Assembly: GCA_002633005.1 (NCBI GenBank)
Contig: NMRA01000038.1
Location: 1,284,181-1,348,180, forward strand
DNA from: Phoronis australis
Lineage: Eukaryota; Phoronida; Phoronidae
DNA: 64,000 nucleotides
Direction: 5' to 3'
Shown: positions 1 through 12,500 of the stretch, piece after piece
How the letters are laid out: each line of letters starts with the position of its first letter
How positions within the stretch are numbered: position 1 is the stretch's first letter
The notes under the pieces: model-generated
What the model was told of the DNA's origin: nothing
The model's database searches: none
The model's input: the letters and a program-made list of their open reading frames with translations, nothing else
Position numbers and translations under genes: made by a program

Positions 1-904
1 ATATTTTGCTTTGAACTGCTTGTCGTTATAAAACTTGTCGATTTGTCCCCGACTCTGAATAGAATTGATTTTTGATCTAGGTAAGAACGTACTGTTCTGC
101 ATGAGACCACGCTTAGAATGTAAAATGATGTGCTGTGTCAAGCTAACTTATTATATTGTTCCGGGTCTTGAGCAATAACAAAGTGTGACTTTTTAACTGT
201 GACTTCTTCCTAAGCCCAGAAATTACTTTTAAAACCGGATTTGAGACCAATTTTATAGTGTTCTAAATCAAAAGCTGTTTCGTTACAACTTAAGCTTGTA
301 AACAAACACAGGTTCCAATGGTTGTTGCTAAACTGAATCTTGCAGTTTTGGCACACACATTAAGGTATACTCCTATCCTTATCAGCTGAAATGATATAAC
401 TGATGATGATATAGTCCTGCACTTCAGTCAGTGAGGCCTTGCTATACACGACTAATGGCGACATTTACCCCTACAGACAGGCTTATAAGGAACTGCTTTT
501 AATGTCATTGGTAGGAAGTTGTTGATAGGATCTTTGCCTCGGGCAACATATATACAACGGTCATGGATTTCAAAGATCAGTTGCTTACTATATGCGCATA
601 TGACTGCTCCAAACTTTGCAACAATTGCAGATACTTTCTTAGGGGCTTCCCGTCATTCCTGTTAAATGCCTTGTTGTTGTCATGTGTATCAATTGAACTT
701 TTGGATTAGGTTACTAAATACATGAAAATCATTGTGTTAAAATCGTTTTGTTGGATTTTCAGTTTGTAAATGGTATTCGCTTTTATATTGGAGTTTTTCC
801 AACTGTTGAGTCATTTTTTTTATTCATCTTTTGGTTACATATTCGTACCCACTAGTTAAGTGTTCTTGTCACAAAAGAAACTTTTCCTACTGGATGACAG
901 ACAT

Positions 905-1155
905 CATTCATCCAGGGGAATTATTAGATGCAAAACATTATAAATTGCATCTTACTAAAATGTAGTTTTCTGGCTGACCTTGCTGACACACCTGGTTCCT
1001 TTTGCTCGGATTAATGACTGACTGGTTCCCACAGATATTGCATCACCCCCTGCCAGTGTTTCTAGAAAACAGCTGCAGGGCCCTGGACTATGAGCCAGAC
1101 ACCTTACTTAAACCAACAAACATTCTCAGTAAGTTACAGAAGTTGTGATTTATAA
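905..1155. repeat. degenerate single arm of the MEAK7 fold-back family
   Basis: This intronic stretch resembles one arm of the element at 4747-5237. Shared words occur in the same order: ATCCAGG, ACCTGGTTCC, CTGGTTCCCAC, ATCACCCCCTGCC, GGGCCCTGGAC, ATGAGCCAGA, and AGTTGTGATTTATAATTT at the far end. Similarity is only moderate, which suggests an old copy. The rest of 1-1260 is intron with nothing else I can identify. Confidence 0.55.
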
Positions 1156-1260
1156 TTTTTCGCATCTGATTGTTCCAACATTCTTAGTTTCTTAAACTCT
1201 AAAGTTGTTGTTACCTTGAGGATCTCTGTAAAACATGTAAATGTAATTCTTATGTTCTAG

Positions 1261-4200
1261 GCAGTTCTCGTTGCTTTCTGTTCTCACTGCTGCCTTACAC
1301 GGAAGTATACTTAGCCTCGGGTCTGAATGAAAATTACATGTATCTCAACTCCATGCAAGAGACATTGCCAAATGGTTTGGTGAGTGGATGTCTAGTCTAC
1401 AAGAAGCGTTTTCACGCACTAATAAACATTCTAGAATGTACAGTTTCGTAGCTCATTCGAAAGTTAATACTCGAGGCTTTAGTCGCGCATCAAATACTTG
1501 TACAAGGAATGAGTCCCTTATAGTCTCCAATTTTAAAGGCAATGTTGTGTTTACTTTAGAAATGTTACATTATGCCCTATACATTCTCAGAGACTTTGCA
1601 CTTTTGCTCAGTTGAGATTTAATTGTTTTTTTTCAGAAATAGTTGTACAGAGCATTAAGACCAAATTTCTGGCTTAAGTTCAAAGTTGTTTTTCATGAAT
1701 TTCTGACTCTTGTATCTTGCCTGTTTCAGGGTATGGGTGGTCAGTTCGACTACTATGGTTTTTATATTGACGATGAGTTTGGAAAGGGATGCAGTTGTGC
1801 CGAGCCATACTGTAGTACGTACGACAGTCCCCAACTCTCCAGGAAACGCCAGTTCGAGATCGATACTCTGGAAGTGTGGGCTGTGGGACCTGAGCCAAAT
1901 CTGGATGAAAATGAAGATGTGAGGCCAAGAATGTTTATTAATATCATGCAGGTTATTTAAAACAATTTAGATGTTTGATCTTAATGCTTGAAGTATTGTA
2001 CATGGATTCGCTACTTTTGTAAGTTTTTAACGATTATTTGGGCGGTGTCATTGGCATACCTAATTCCTGACCTCTGCTTTGTCCAAATGGTGCAATATGT
2101 GCTGGGACATGACAGACTTTCTCGATTACCTCTAATGGGGCGTTCTCTTATAATTAATCACTAAACTGCAAATTAGAAACAGTATTACGTAGCCATACAA
2201 GTAATGTTCTATTTTGGCCATAGTTTAATGTGGAATAGCCAGAAAGTTGGACTTTGTAATATATCATAACTATGAACATATTTGCGTTCGTGTTATTCCT
2301 CATACAAAGTATGTCTCAAGATAGATGATAGATGTCGCCACCAGTCAGATCATCAAGGCATAATCAAGTAAAGTATTTATTCATCCCTACCAAATTACAG
2401 CCGCTGTAATTCATCTACACATGCTCTCTGTTCATGAGTTAGAGAAAAACCACCTGTTACTGTGGCATAGCCTATTTTTCAATTTTCATTCTATATTTAG
2501 ACAGAAAGTGGGAAGGAAATGTAGCTTTAATTGTTGGATAGAGCAGCTAACTTCAAGTGCATAGCAGTACTGACTGAACAGATGGCGTTGTGTAGGACAG
2601 CCTCCAAACACTGGGCAGAAGTAACAAGTCGATTTGTACATCTGACACAAATCTTTTATGACTTTTTAAGACCTGAATTATGGGTTTCATTACTTTGAAA
2701 ATGTGCATTATGCACTTGTTTATCAGTAATATCTATAAAAATATGAAAATAAATAGTATTCACTGTCACAGTTTTATTCACAAAAGGTGTTTCTCGTTTT
2801 ACCTGATTCTCACTTGTACTTCTTTTTTCTGCATTTTAATGTTCCCAGCGTAAACCTAAATATAAATTAAAGACAGGCACTGATGGTAATATCTGGCAAG
2901 TGTTGTGCTTACGCCAGCGGGGAAGCCTTCACAGCAGATATGTACTTGCTTTCTTTTTGTCAATTATTGTGATCTTGACCACTTACTGCTGCAAAATTGT
3001 TTCCAACTTCGTCTTTACTCAAATTGAAACTAATTTCCTGACATTGTCATTAGGAGAGACCATTTTTATGCGCCCACATATTTATATGTGGACACATTAT
3101 GCCGTCATCTCCGTCTGGGCGGCGTCCGTCCGGCGTCTGCTGCTCTATCTCCAAAACCCTTTGACCTACGTTCATGAAATTTGGCACATATGTTCCATTC
3201 ATGAATGGGAGGGCATGTGCGAACTTTCGGACGGATCCGACTACCGGTGTGCCCCCTAGTGGCAATTTTAGTTTTTTATGCTTTTGTATCTTCAAAAGTC
3301 CTGAACAGATTTTCATGAAATTTGTTATGTAGGCACCTATTAGTGAGATGACGCTGTCCTCCCGTTTTCAGATGGATTCGACATAGTTTGCGCCACCTAG
3401 TGGCCATTTTTAGTGTTTTCGAGTCTGTTTTTGTGCGTCCACCCCTCTATCAACCAAACCGCTCAAAGCATGATTGTGAAAATTGGCATGTATATGCTTA
3501 CTATGTAGAGGACGGTTGACGATGATTTTCCGACGATTTCGACTACTGTGGCGCCTCCTAGTGGCAGTTTTGTTTTTTTGCGCCCATGGCTGTATCTCCC
3601 AAACCGTTTGCAGGATCTTTACTAAATTTAGCAAGTGTATTTATGTGATGTTGACAACGGACGATGACGACTTTAGGATGATTCTGACTACCGGTATGCC
3701 TCTAGTGGCAATTTTAGTATATGCCTCTAGTGGCAATTTTAGTATTTTACATTGACCTCTGTATTTTCATATGTCTTCAGGTGTATACTTTGTGTTACTT
3801 CGTGACTATGAAGGAAAAGTTCCAAGTAGAAATTTGTTTCTGGCATTCTAATGCTGTGCTAATCTCGTATGTTGGTAAATTTGTTTTTAATTCTATGTTT
3901 CTGTGGTGCTTTAAGCAACTGATGTGTAGGATGTGCTTGTATTATGAAGATCACTCACATTTTGCCCCTAGCCTATTGAGGAGACAATGACCATGCCTTT
4001 CCATTTTGCAAAGTACAACATACTACATATATGCCCTCTACTGGCCACTTAATGGTACCAATAAACAACCCTAGAAGGATACCGTATACGGTGCAGTTGT
4101 GGGTGCATTTCAACGCTCTGCGTTGCTCTTGTTCAGTTTCACAAACACAAGACACTTGCCAGAAAATCACTACAAGAAATCTTGGCTTATGAAAAAGAAG

Positions 4201-4665
4201 GGCATTTTGGTTTACACCTTACTCCTGTAATTCACATTCATCCTGGCCAATCAATACTTTTACTAGAAAGGTGTACACAAGTAAGCTAACCTTACTCGTG
4301 AATCACTCGCTTTTCACTTGCTTGGTCTTGCCTCGTCTCAGTTTTCTTGTAAGAAGCTTACTCTATGAAATGCCCCTGTCTTCACCCAGCTGGTCATATC
4401 GTGGCAAAACGCCATGATTAAATAAGTTACCTTGCATTCAAAGTTGACAAATCACCTTCCATTCCTGCGTACCATGATCTGTCCTGGCTACCAGCATACA
4501 CTATAATTTTTGGTCATGTTTCAGAATGAAAAGAGAAGCATCTTGGATAAAGATCCCGAAGCAAAGGCAATGTTGCAGATCATTAACAAAGGACCTCTTA
4601 GCGAAGGACTGAGGGAGGGTGATCCTATGGCAGAACAGCCGGAACAGACATCATTCCACAATTAG
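1261..4665 (+). CDS. MEAK7: MEAK7 (TLDc-domain mTOR-associated protein), 3' end
   Basis: Last three coding exons: 1261-1379, 1730-1918 and 4525-4665 (stop TAG 4663-4665); the gene starts upstream of the window. The first exon enters with two bases of a split codon and both later junctions are phase 0, with AG acceptors and GTGAG donors. The translation gives the end of a TLDc domain: RCFLFSLLPYTEVY, then the MYLNSMQETLPNGLGMGGQ core, FGKG, TYDSPQLS and the domain-closing LEVWAVG. The last exon encodes RSILDKDPEAKAMLQI and SEGLRE, which resemble the tail of vertebrate mEAK-7 rather than OXR1, NCOA7 or TBC1D24. By family knowledge mEAK-7 is a lysosome-associated protein that supports an alternative mTOR signal. 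I found no earlier exon in 1-1260. The 2.6-kb intron 1919-4524 holds a modular repeat, and a fold-back element starts about 80 bp after the stop. Confidence 0.88.
3063..4133 (+). repeat. modular ~150-bp-unit element, copy 1
   Basis: About 1.07 kb within the last MEAK7 intron. It opens with a hairpin (CCACATAT, two bases, ATATGTGG, flanked by ATGCG and CGCAT) and closes with a small CAACGC/GCGTTG hairpin followed by CTCTTGTT. Inside, the word CCTAGTGGC followed by AATTTT, CATTTT or AGTTTT recurs near 3252, 3401, 3551 and 3700, a spacing of 149-150 bp. Phrases such as TTCATGAAATTTGGCA also repeat. No protein is recognisable. Open frames inside it read through repeat sequence and I do not count them as genes. 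Confidence 0.8.
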
Positions 4666-4746
4666 TAGTATACTTGAGGTCTACGGAGTGCCTGCTAAAG
4701 AGGATATTTAAGAATTTGTCATTGAGCAGAAGACAATGGACATTAT

Positions 4747-5237
4747 TATTATTATTTATCCAGGTGAATAACTGGATGCGTAAAAATTATAGATCACAAC
4801 TTTGGAAATTACTTTTAAATAAATTTTCCAACATTGGGGAGCCACCTGGTTCCTTCTACTGGGGATGAGTGGTTCCCACGAAAATTTGTGTCGCCCCCCT
4901 GCTGACGTTCGTAGACAACATCTACAAGGCCCTGGATCATGAGTCAGATAACTTAAATATCGCTTTTACCCATACAGTCTTTCTGACACCTTGGTTTGAG
5001 CAAGGTGTCAACGATGTCGTCTGGGTTCAAGCCAATAACCCATCTTTGAATAGGCACAGAGTTGTCTGACTCATGGTCCAGGGTCTTACATTTCTTGTCT
5101 ATGAACATACACGAGAGGGTGACAAAATTTTCGTGGGAACCAGTCAGTCATCCATCGCCAGTAGAAGGAACCAGGTGGCTCCCCAATGTTGGGAAATTTA
5201 TTTTATAATAAATTACACAAGTTGTGACTTATAATTT
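4747..5237. repeat. large fold-back (inverted repeat) element in MEAK7 3' UTR
   Basis: The arms are about 4784-4960 and 5066-5237. Matching inverted words include AGATCACAACTT/AAGTTGTGACTT, AACATTGGGGAGCCACCTGG on the left with its complement on the right, GGTTCCTTCTACTGG, GTTCCCACGAAAAT and CCCTGGATCATGAGTCAGA. The central loop is about 105 bp. It starts some 80 bp after the MEAK7 stop codon, and candidate AATAAA polyadenylation signals lie within it (for example 4818-4823), so the transcript end may contain a long hairpin. It is probably a non-autonomous fold-back DNA element. Confidence 0.8.
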
Positions 5238-5239
5238 CT

Positions 5240-7043
5240 TTTGTGTTGAGCAGGTTTATGTTTGTTTATTTATGCAAAGGTAATTTAATGAGTGTTGAAT
5301 GCTATGCCATGTGCAATCATTTTCCGGTGTAATATTTTTGGAGATACCATTTCTTCTAATGGTTGTGATACTTTAGGTATGTTCCAAAGTTTAAATAGTA
5401 AAAAATATGATTTGGGATGTTAGCAATGGACAAACGAAAGACGCACCTTATTCTGAAAAAGTGTGTGCTAGATGTGTGTCAGTTTGTTACCAGCAGCTGT
5501 ACAATAGTGAAATGGTAGTTTAACTTCGGTTGAAGCAACAGTCTTTACAATTTTCATCTTCAGTAGCTAAAAATATGTAAACTCTACCAACCAGGTGGTA
5601 AAATCTGTCATGTCAAGTGTGCTTGGACGTTTTTACTGATTCAAGTAACTGACAATTTGGGTATCTTTGAACCCTTTGTGATGACTGAGATTTAGTGAGC
5701 ATGTGCTTTACAAAGGTTTGCAGTTTTATTAATGGGCAAAGGGTTTTTGTTTTTGGATTTATACGAGGGTTATTTTTAATCTTTAACTGAATGGTCTTGG
5801 ATGCAAAAATTGCAGTGTCATGTGCAATCATTTACTGAGCGTGTGGTTACAGTTTTGGATGATAACCTTTTTTGCTGTTTTGTGATATTTTATTGTAAAT
5901 TGAAAGTACTCGAAATTTTGAAGTTCTTAATATATGAAAATTCTTACATCTTTTGTTATTACAAAACAGCACACTCACAGGCCAATACAGCATTCACATT
6001 GCTGTCTAGTGAGAGGGCTGATTGGGCATCTGACCTGTCACATGTATGAAATTTCACATTTGAGTTTTCATTAGGTGTCCTAACTGTCTATTTAGTGACG
6101 GTCTCAGAATTAGAAGGCATATCCAACTTCTTACCATTAGCATGAGGCAACTCCTAGGCTAACATTTTGGGTTTTGTTACTCCAAAGGTAGCCTTAGTCA
6201 GACTGTGAAATTCATCTTGGTACGGGAATTTGAGATAGTTAGGCCTATAAAAGATCTTAAACCCAGCCGCAGAGTGTCTGAAGCCGCGCACCGTACCAGT
6301 GACTGCTGGCAACTCATCCGAGAGACACCTGTAACATCCTTCCCCGCAGGGATAATAACTCTTGGGCTGCCTCGGGTGAGTCCATTCATACTTGAATGCT
6401 GTTTAGGTATATTAAAATGAGTGGCTCAGTTGCACTGCTGAAGAAAACCTATTCGCTAATTTCTCTAATAATGCATGGATTTTAAAAATTCGAAGTTGGC
6501 TTATATTTACTTTTTAATTTTAAAAGCAGTCATGTTGCTCGTTGCTTTATTTTTTTGGAGTTTTTTTACTTTGAAACTCATACACTAAACAAGCGCTTTG
6601 TTTTACAGCAGCAATTGTATCATCCTATACACATTTAGCCAAGCCCATGAATAGCAACTAGCTCACTTCAATCTGTGACAAGCTTTGATGTGCCAAGAAA
6701 ATCGCTGGATAATTTGGGGTGAACAGTGCACGCATTCCTGTCCACTTGTGTACAAATCCTGTCGGCGTAAGAGTTGCCTAATGGAAGTCTAAATTCAGTT
6801 GACATAGTTTGTGCTCATACTCTTCCCCCATCGCATTTTCATGTGATTGGCCAGACTACACACACTGACACACGCACACGCATACACACATATATTAGCC
6901 TTTTGCACATTTAGTGTAAATTTTGACAGCTCATAAAACGGCCTTGAGTGTTCCTTTTTAAGTACTGACTGACCTGCCTTATGATCAGACATCCCATCTT
7001 CCTACTCATAGAAATCCCACATCTGAACACTGTATAATGACAA
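5240..7043. other. intergenic region, no gene seen
   Basis: This lies between MEAK7 and the convergent zinc-finger gene. An imperfect CA-rich stretch at about 6855-6895 is the only simple repeat. I see no splice-supported coding sequence or RNA gene. Confidence 0.5.
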
Positions 7044-7047
7044 AACA

Positions 7048-7053
7048 TTTATT
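7048..7053 (-). promoter_or_regulatory. candidate polyadenylation signal of the zinc-finger gene
   Basis: The minus strand reads AATAAA here, about 590 bp beyond the stop codon of the Snail-type gene. It is a candidate only; other A-rich sites lie near 7190-7205. Confidence 0.25.
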
Positions 7054-7643
7054 TTACAGAATGCAATGCTAGATACAAGAACAAGGGTAAATATTGTTGG
7101 TAAAGTAAAAAATTTCCACACCAGAGTGATAATTTTGTCAACAAAGAATGTTTGTATACATTCAAGCACATGCAGCATTATAAATGGATTATTAATAAAT
7201 AAAATTAGATTTAGAATCTTTGCTTACGAAAAAGTACAAAAGAGTACGCTAATAGCCCACTAACTGTAAATATAGAAAGTGCTTTAAGGATTGCTTGTGT
7301 ATGTATCTTATAATTAGCTGGGTTCCTCTAAAACAAAATAATTTCTCATTTCAATGATGACATTGCGACTGGACATGAAAAATCTACAATTAGGTCATCA
7401 GTCTCGTCATTTGTGGAATAAATATTACTTGTGATATGGCTTTGTCATGTACAATCTTGAAGACAGTTTTTACTTCAAACAAGTTTTCCGTTTTGCTTGT
7501 AATCAATCGGGATATGTTTTCAACTTAGCATGTAATCATTCGTGACATGTTTTCAACTATGAACGTAATCAGTCAGGACTGTCCTCCACTTGTGTCAAGT
7601 CGTCCATCATAAGTTAGTATGAGCCGCGTAAGTCTTGAAGCCT

Positions 7644-9195
7644 TTAGTACTTACAAACTTCGAGCTTGTGTTTATGGAGATATCTTTTTTGTGCAAAAGC
7701 TTTGTGGCAGCGGTTACACACATAATTCTTACTCGTAACAGTATGAATAAGCATGTGGGACCTCAGGTTAGATTTGTCTGCAAACGCTTTGCCACAGTCC
7801 GGGTACTTGCACAAGTAGGGCTTCTCCCCAGTGTGAATCCTCATGTGACCTTTTAGTAGCCAGTTGCGAGTGAAAAATTTGCCGCAAATTGGGCACCTGT
7901 TTTGGTTACTCATCTGGCCCAGTGAGTGACGAGTGTGTCCCTGATAAATGGGTAGAACTGTGTCTCTAGCAAAACCATTGAACTGAGAATCCCTGAGCTT
8001 ATGTTGAGACATGATTGGCATGTAGAGGGCGTGGTCAGGTCTACTGCTAGGAGCGGATGGTGATGGGAGCAGTACTCTGTCGCTGTCACTACCAACTGCA
8101 ACCTTTGCGTCATTTAGCTCTTCATTCCCAGTAACTGTTGCTGGTTTCTGGTTTTCTCTGACGTGTATCGCGGTGTTGCTACAACTGGCTAAAGGTGCTC
8201 GACAGTTTGACGGCTGTTTATAGACATAAATAGATTTGTTTGCGTTTTGATTTTCCCAGTCAAAATGAGCATTGGAATCATTGGTTATTCTGTTCATCAA
8301 CGACACTACTTCGCTGTATGTTATAGATTTTGCAAGCTTGTTCACATCTTGTAGTGAAAATATCAAACCGTCTCCCGGGGCAATGCTACTGTTTGAGACG
8401 AATGGTTGGCGATTGAGATCATCGAAGCAGTAGTTAATGGTGAATTCACTCTCCGTAAGCCTTGACGGATTAGTTGCTGTATGTGGTTTTGATGGAACAT
8501 ATTCAAGATTCTGGTTAACTTGTAAGTCAAGTTCACTTCCGTTCAAGGCAAGGTAATAACGTGTCACTAATGACAAATAATTCAGTGAGGTATAGTTTTT
8601 TGTCCATCTCAACTTGCTGGATTGTCCATGTTCTTTAAAACTACTGCTTGTTTGAGAAGAGCTTTGAGATGATTTTAGCTCTTGAGACCCATTTGAACCT
8701 TTCCCTGATCGCCTGATTGATAATCCAGATCGAGTTGTCATTACGTGCACATCATCATCTGAAATAAAACCACAATCAATAGCAAACATTTCGGAAAAAA
8801 TAAGCCGCGAGCTAACGTGACACGGAAAGTTAGAAAACAATTTAAAAATAGTAAATTAAGTGTGAACTCCAGAATAAGTATATATATATGTATAGAAAGA
8901 AAATTTAAATTAATGGTGGTAGTTTGTAAACCAGTCAAAATTTATTTTGAATGGCTTTTCCATATAGGAATTGTGCCACGCCTTCCCATACCCTGAGTCT
9001 GTGACAGCCTGCGGGCTGTTGGAATGGGAACATGACAACAAACTCAATTGCACGATGACGCACCTGGTCACATCATCTGATTTTTAAACAAGAGAAAAAT
9101 AAGAGATGGTTATATGTGCCCAAATTACCTGGGTTTCGCGAGAAATAGCCATTCTTGCGTGTCCTATAGAGAGCTCTCATGTAACATCGCGGCAT
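7644..9195 (-). CDS. Snail/Scratch-type zinc-finger repressor, three fingers
   Basis: The main exon is 7644-8758, with a TTTATTTCAG acceptor immediately upstream on the minus strand. Its C terminus carries three tandem fingers that align without large gaps to the last three of Snail/Scratch proteins: [17 protein letters not shown], then a CX4C finger (CKYPDC) with [11 protein letters not shown], then [17 protein letters not shown] closing with HX4C. A C2HC last finger is typical of this superfamily. The usual one or two earlier fingers are absent; the remaining ~290 residues are Ser/Asn-rich and unrecognised. A proposed first exon, 9129-9195, encodes [22 protein letters not shown]. It ends at a GTAATT donor in phase 1 and joins in frame to give 393 residues. 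MPR plus aromatic/hydrophobic residues resembles the SNAG motif (MPRSFLV), and Snail genes also encode SNAG in a short first exon. If that exon is wrong, translation could begin at an internal Met near 8742. The expected role is DNA-binding repression at E-box-like sites. Confidence 0.75.
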
Positions 9196-9521
9196 TGTTC
9201 TTAACAATGGTGGACCAAGCCGTATTCTTTTGCTTGTTTTGCTGAATTTGTACGTATTTGTAACAAGTGCTTGAACTGGCAGGTGTCTGCATAAGAACAG
9301 TAACTTGGCGTTTATTTGCATTCCGTATTTAGTGCTTGCGCGTGCACGTACACAGAAACGCGTCAGCTGATTTCATGCAGACGCCAGGAATGTCAAATTC
9401 CCGCCAGATGTCTCTAAAGATCAAAACATGGCGACTCACCCATCTTGAAGAAATGTTTGTCTAAAGAAATATTTCAGGAATTCTGCATTATTTGAGATTC
9501 TGGGATTTTTCATTTAACAAA
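9196..9521. promoter_or_regulatory. putative bidirectional promoter region
   Basis: Only 326 bp separate the proposed start codon of the Snail-type gene (minus) from that of the MARVEL gene (plus). The stretch contains an E-box CAGCTG near 9365 and AACATGGCGAC near 9426, which resembles a YY1 site. No TATA box is evident. A shared promoter is inferred from geometry only. Confidence 0.4.
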
Positions 9522-12500
9522 ATGGATGACCAAGAAAGCCAAGAATCACTTTTAGAGTCTCACTATGAACAGCAAAGGGCTGATAACGCGTATAATTTGA
9601 ATGAAGCGGTGCGAAGTTCTAGTCACCCACTGTCAAATTCCAGTGGCAGTGGCAGTGGCAGTACCAATGCCAATGAATGGCTGGAGCGATCGGAAGCCTT
9701 GTCTTCTAATCCTCGACCTCCTGTTGCTAATGAGGGTGATGACTCTCTGATTTTGCGACAGAGTGAACAAGGGTCTGGTGACTTTATTGAAAGAGTACCT
9801 GATGTGGAGACGAGAGTAAACTCGAGCCTCAGCGACTTGTCGGCCCAAAGTAAAAACAGAGCACATCTTCGCTTTGATGATACTTACCTGAAATCTGTGG
9901 ATGGTGCACTAAAACTGATACAGATTGTAAGTGTCTTTTCCCAACTGTGTGTTCATAAATTGTCCAAGAACACAACCATGAACCATATAGCCTATGCCCA
10001 CCAGCAGAAGTAAACCAACCGTTTGCAGCGAAATTGTACATCTGCCACTGTATTTGAATGCATTTTTTTTACATTTCACTCCTGTCATTGGTATCTCACA
10101 CAATGACTTAAGGTAACTGCATTTAAGGTTGTCTTTAAGCATTCATTTATTGAGTAACCTTTGGAACAAGCTGTTTTCATCTGATGAGTAGGGTTTATCT
10201 GTCAATTATTATTTAATATCTAATTTGAACAGCAACTTCCATACTGAATCCTAGCTAGCAGTGAATTTTATTTTTCTCACACCCTTTAATATCTTGTATA
10301 AAAAGTCTGTGTTGATAGTTGACATCCAAACAAAATGTCATTTTAAGGAACTTTAACATGAAAACAAAAACAATTTTGTGTCATTGATTGAAAATAACCT
10401 CTTCATAGGCTACTTGTAAGAAACAAAACATTTCTGCGTGAAATTCATCTTGTAATAATTTGTGTATAATGACCACACTATGACAAGAATCACATTGTAA
10501 TAATTTATGTATAATGGCCACAGTATGACACGCACCAACTTGTAATAATCTGTGTGTAAGGTCCACAGTATGACAAGAACCACCTTGTAACAATCTGCAT
10601 TATGACCACAGTATTGACAAGAAATACCTTTCCCAGCTGGTATAACTACTTTTCTACGACACTCCAAAGTACTGGTCGTAGAACCTCGGCTAGCATTTAT
10701 TCTGCAAACGATTTTTCTGCTAAGTCATTCAATTATTTAAAAAAAATTAACGTAGATCAAAGAAATAATTTATACCAAGTTACATATTTCCTTTTTTATT
10801 TCAAGCTACATGCAATAACCATTTTTGAGCTTTGACTGCTAGTGACTGACTTCTTGGGCTTACGGGAGCATGTTACCCAAGTAAATGTGTAATGTATTGT
10901 CACCATCTAGATAGTTAGCATTACTACGGATTGCTACATTACAAGAACTCAGCTAATATATTTATGTTTTAACTTCCCCTTTTGATTTTGAGCTGCGATA
11001 CGCGTTGATTGCCTGAGGATGTGGTTATTTCAACTTCTGTAATATTGTCATGTAATTAAAAAACTGGGCACCAATAAATGAATTGACATACCCTTATGAA
11101 GCGAATTCAGTGCCTGAGCGAAATGAGTACAAGCTCAGATCACGACATGCCTTACTCAAATATATTTACTGTTTTTCAGATCATGACGCTGACCAGTCTG
11201 ATATGTGTTGTGTCTTCTGAGAGTGCTGAAGGTGGTTATCTCAGTCTCCCACTCAGCCTCAATCTTCGTGTGTTTCTTTTCTCCTTGGTCACAAGCCTTC
11301 TCTCCAGTGTCGTCATTGTGTTCCTTCATGTCNTAGCATTTTTTCTGCAAACGATTTTACTGCTAACTCATTCAATTATTTAAAAAAAATTAATGTAGAT
11401 CAAAGAAATAATTTATACCAAGTTACATATTTCCTTTTTTATTTCAAGCTACATGCTATAACCATTTTTGAGCTTTGACTGCTGGTGACTGACTTCTTGG
11501 GCTTATGGGAGCATGTTAACCAAGTAAATGTGTAACGTATTGTCACCATCTAGATAGTTAGCATTACTACGGATTGCTACATTACAAGAACTCAGCTAAT
11601 ATATTTATGTTTTAACTTTCCCTTTTGATTTTGAGCTGCGATACGCGTTGATTGCCTGAGGATGTGGTTATTTCAACTTCTGTAATATTGTCATGTAATT
11701 AAAAAACTGGGCACCAATAAATGAATTGACATACCCTTATGAAGCGAATTCAGTGCCTGAGCGAAATGAGTACAAGCTCAGATCACGACATGCCTTACTC
11801 AAATATATTTACTGTTTTTCAGATCATGACGCTGACCAGTCTGATATGTGTTGTGTCTTCTGAGAGTGCTGAAGGTGGTTATCTCAGTCTCCCACTCAGC
11901 CTCAATCTTCGTGTGTTTCTTTTCTCCTTGGTCACAAGCCTTCTCTCCAGTGTCGTCATTGTGTTCCTTCATGTCTCTAGTCTCATACATCTCCTTGCTG
12001 CTCTGAAGTGGCCACTCGTGGTAAGTGTTGTCTCAAGTTTAAGCAATTGATGTTGCACTTTTGCTATCATATGATTTCTTGGATAAAGTCAAAGTTGCAT
12101 AAAAAACAAAATGATATTTTAGCAAACAAGATTTGATGTTGAACATTTATATAAAAAATTGGTCATATTATTGGTAACATCGTTTTATTATCAATGTACC
12201 TTTATTTTTCGCTAAATTTTACTGAAAAGACATGGTCATGTGACCAAATTAATTGTGAATTGGTATAAAGTCTAAAATCAAATGCTACTTGTTTTCTTTT
12301 AGAAACACAGAGTTAAAATTACAATTTGCTTGGTATTGGGCTAAATATACAGACCACATACCCTAAAAGTATTAAAGTGGTGACATTTTCTCATTTCCAG
12401 TAAATGGATCTTTAGCGAGTATAATATAATTCAGTTAAACCTGTTGTATGCTTTTCTTTTCTTGTTGTTAAAGAAAAGTAGTTCAGGTGGACTGATACAC

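Noticed and set aside
6198-6420. GC-richer stretch with frames reading PAGKD-like peptides
   Set aside because: Open on both strands and short, with no splice structure and no family I can name.
11096-11383. Second functional copy of MARVEL-gene exon 2
   Set aside because: Truncated at an N and contained in a 642-bp duplicate; best explained by assembly of two alleles.
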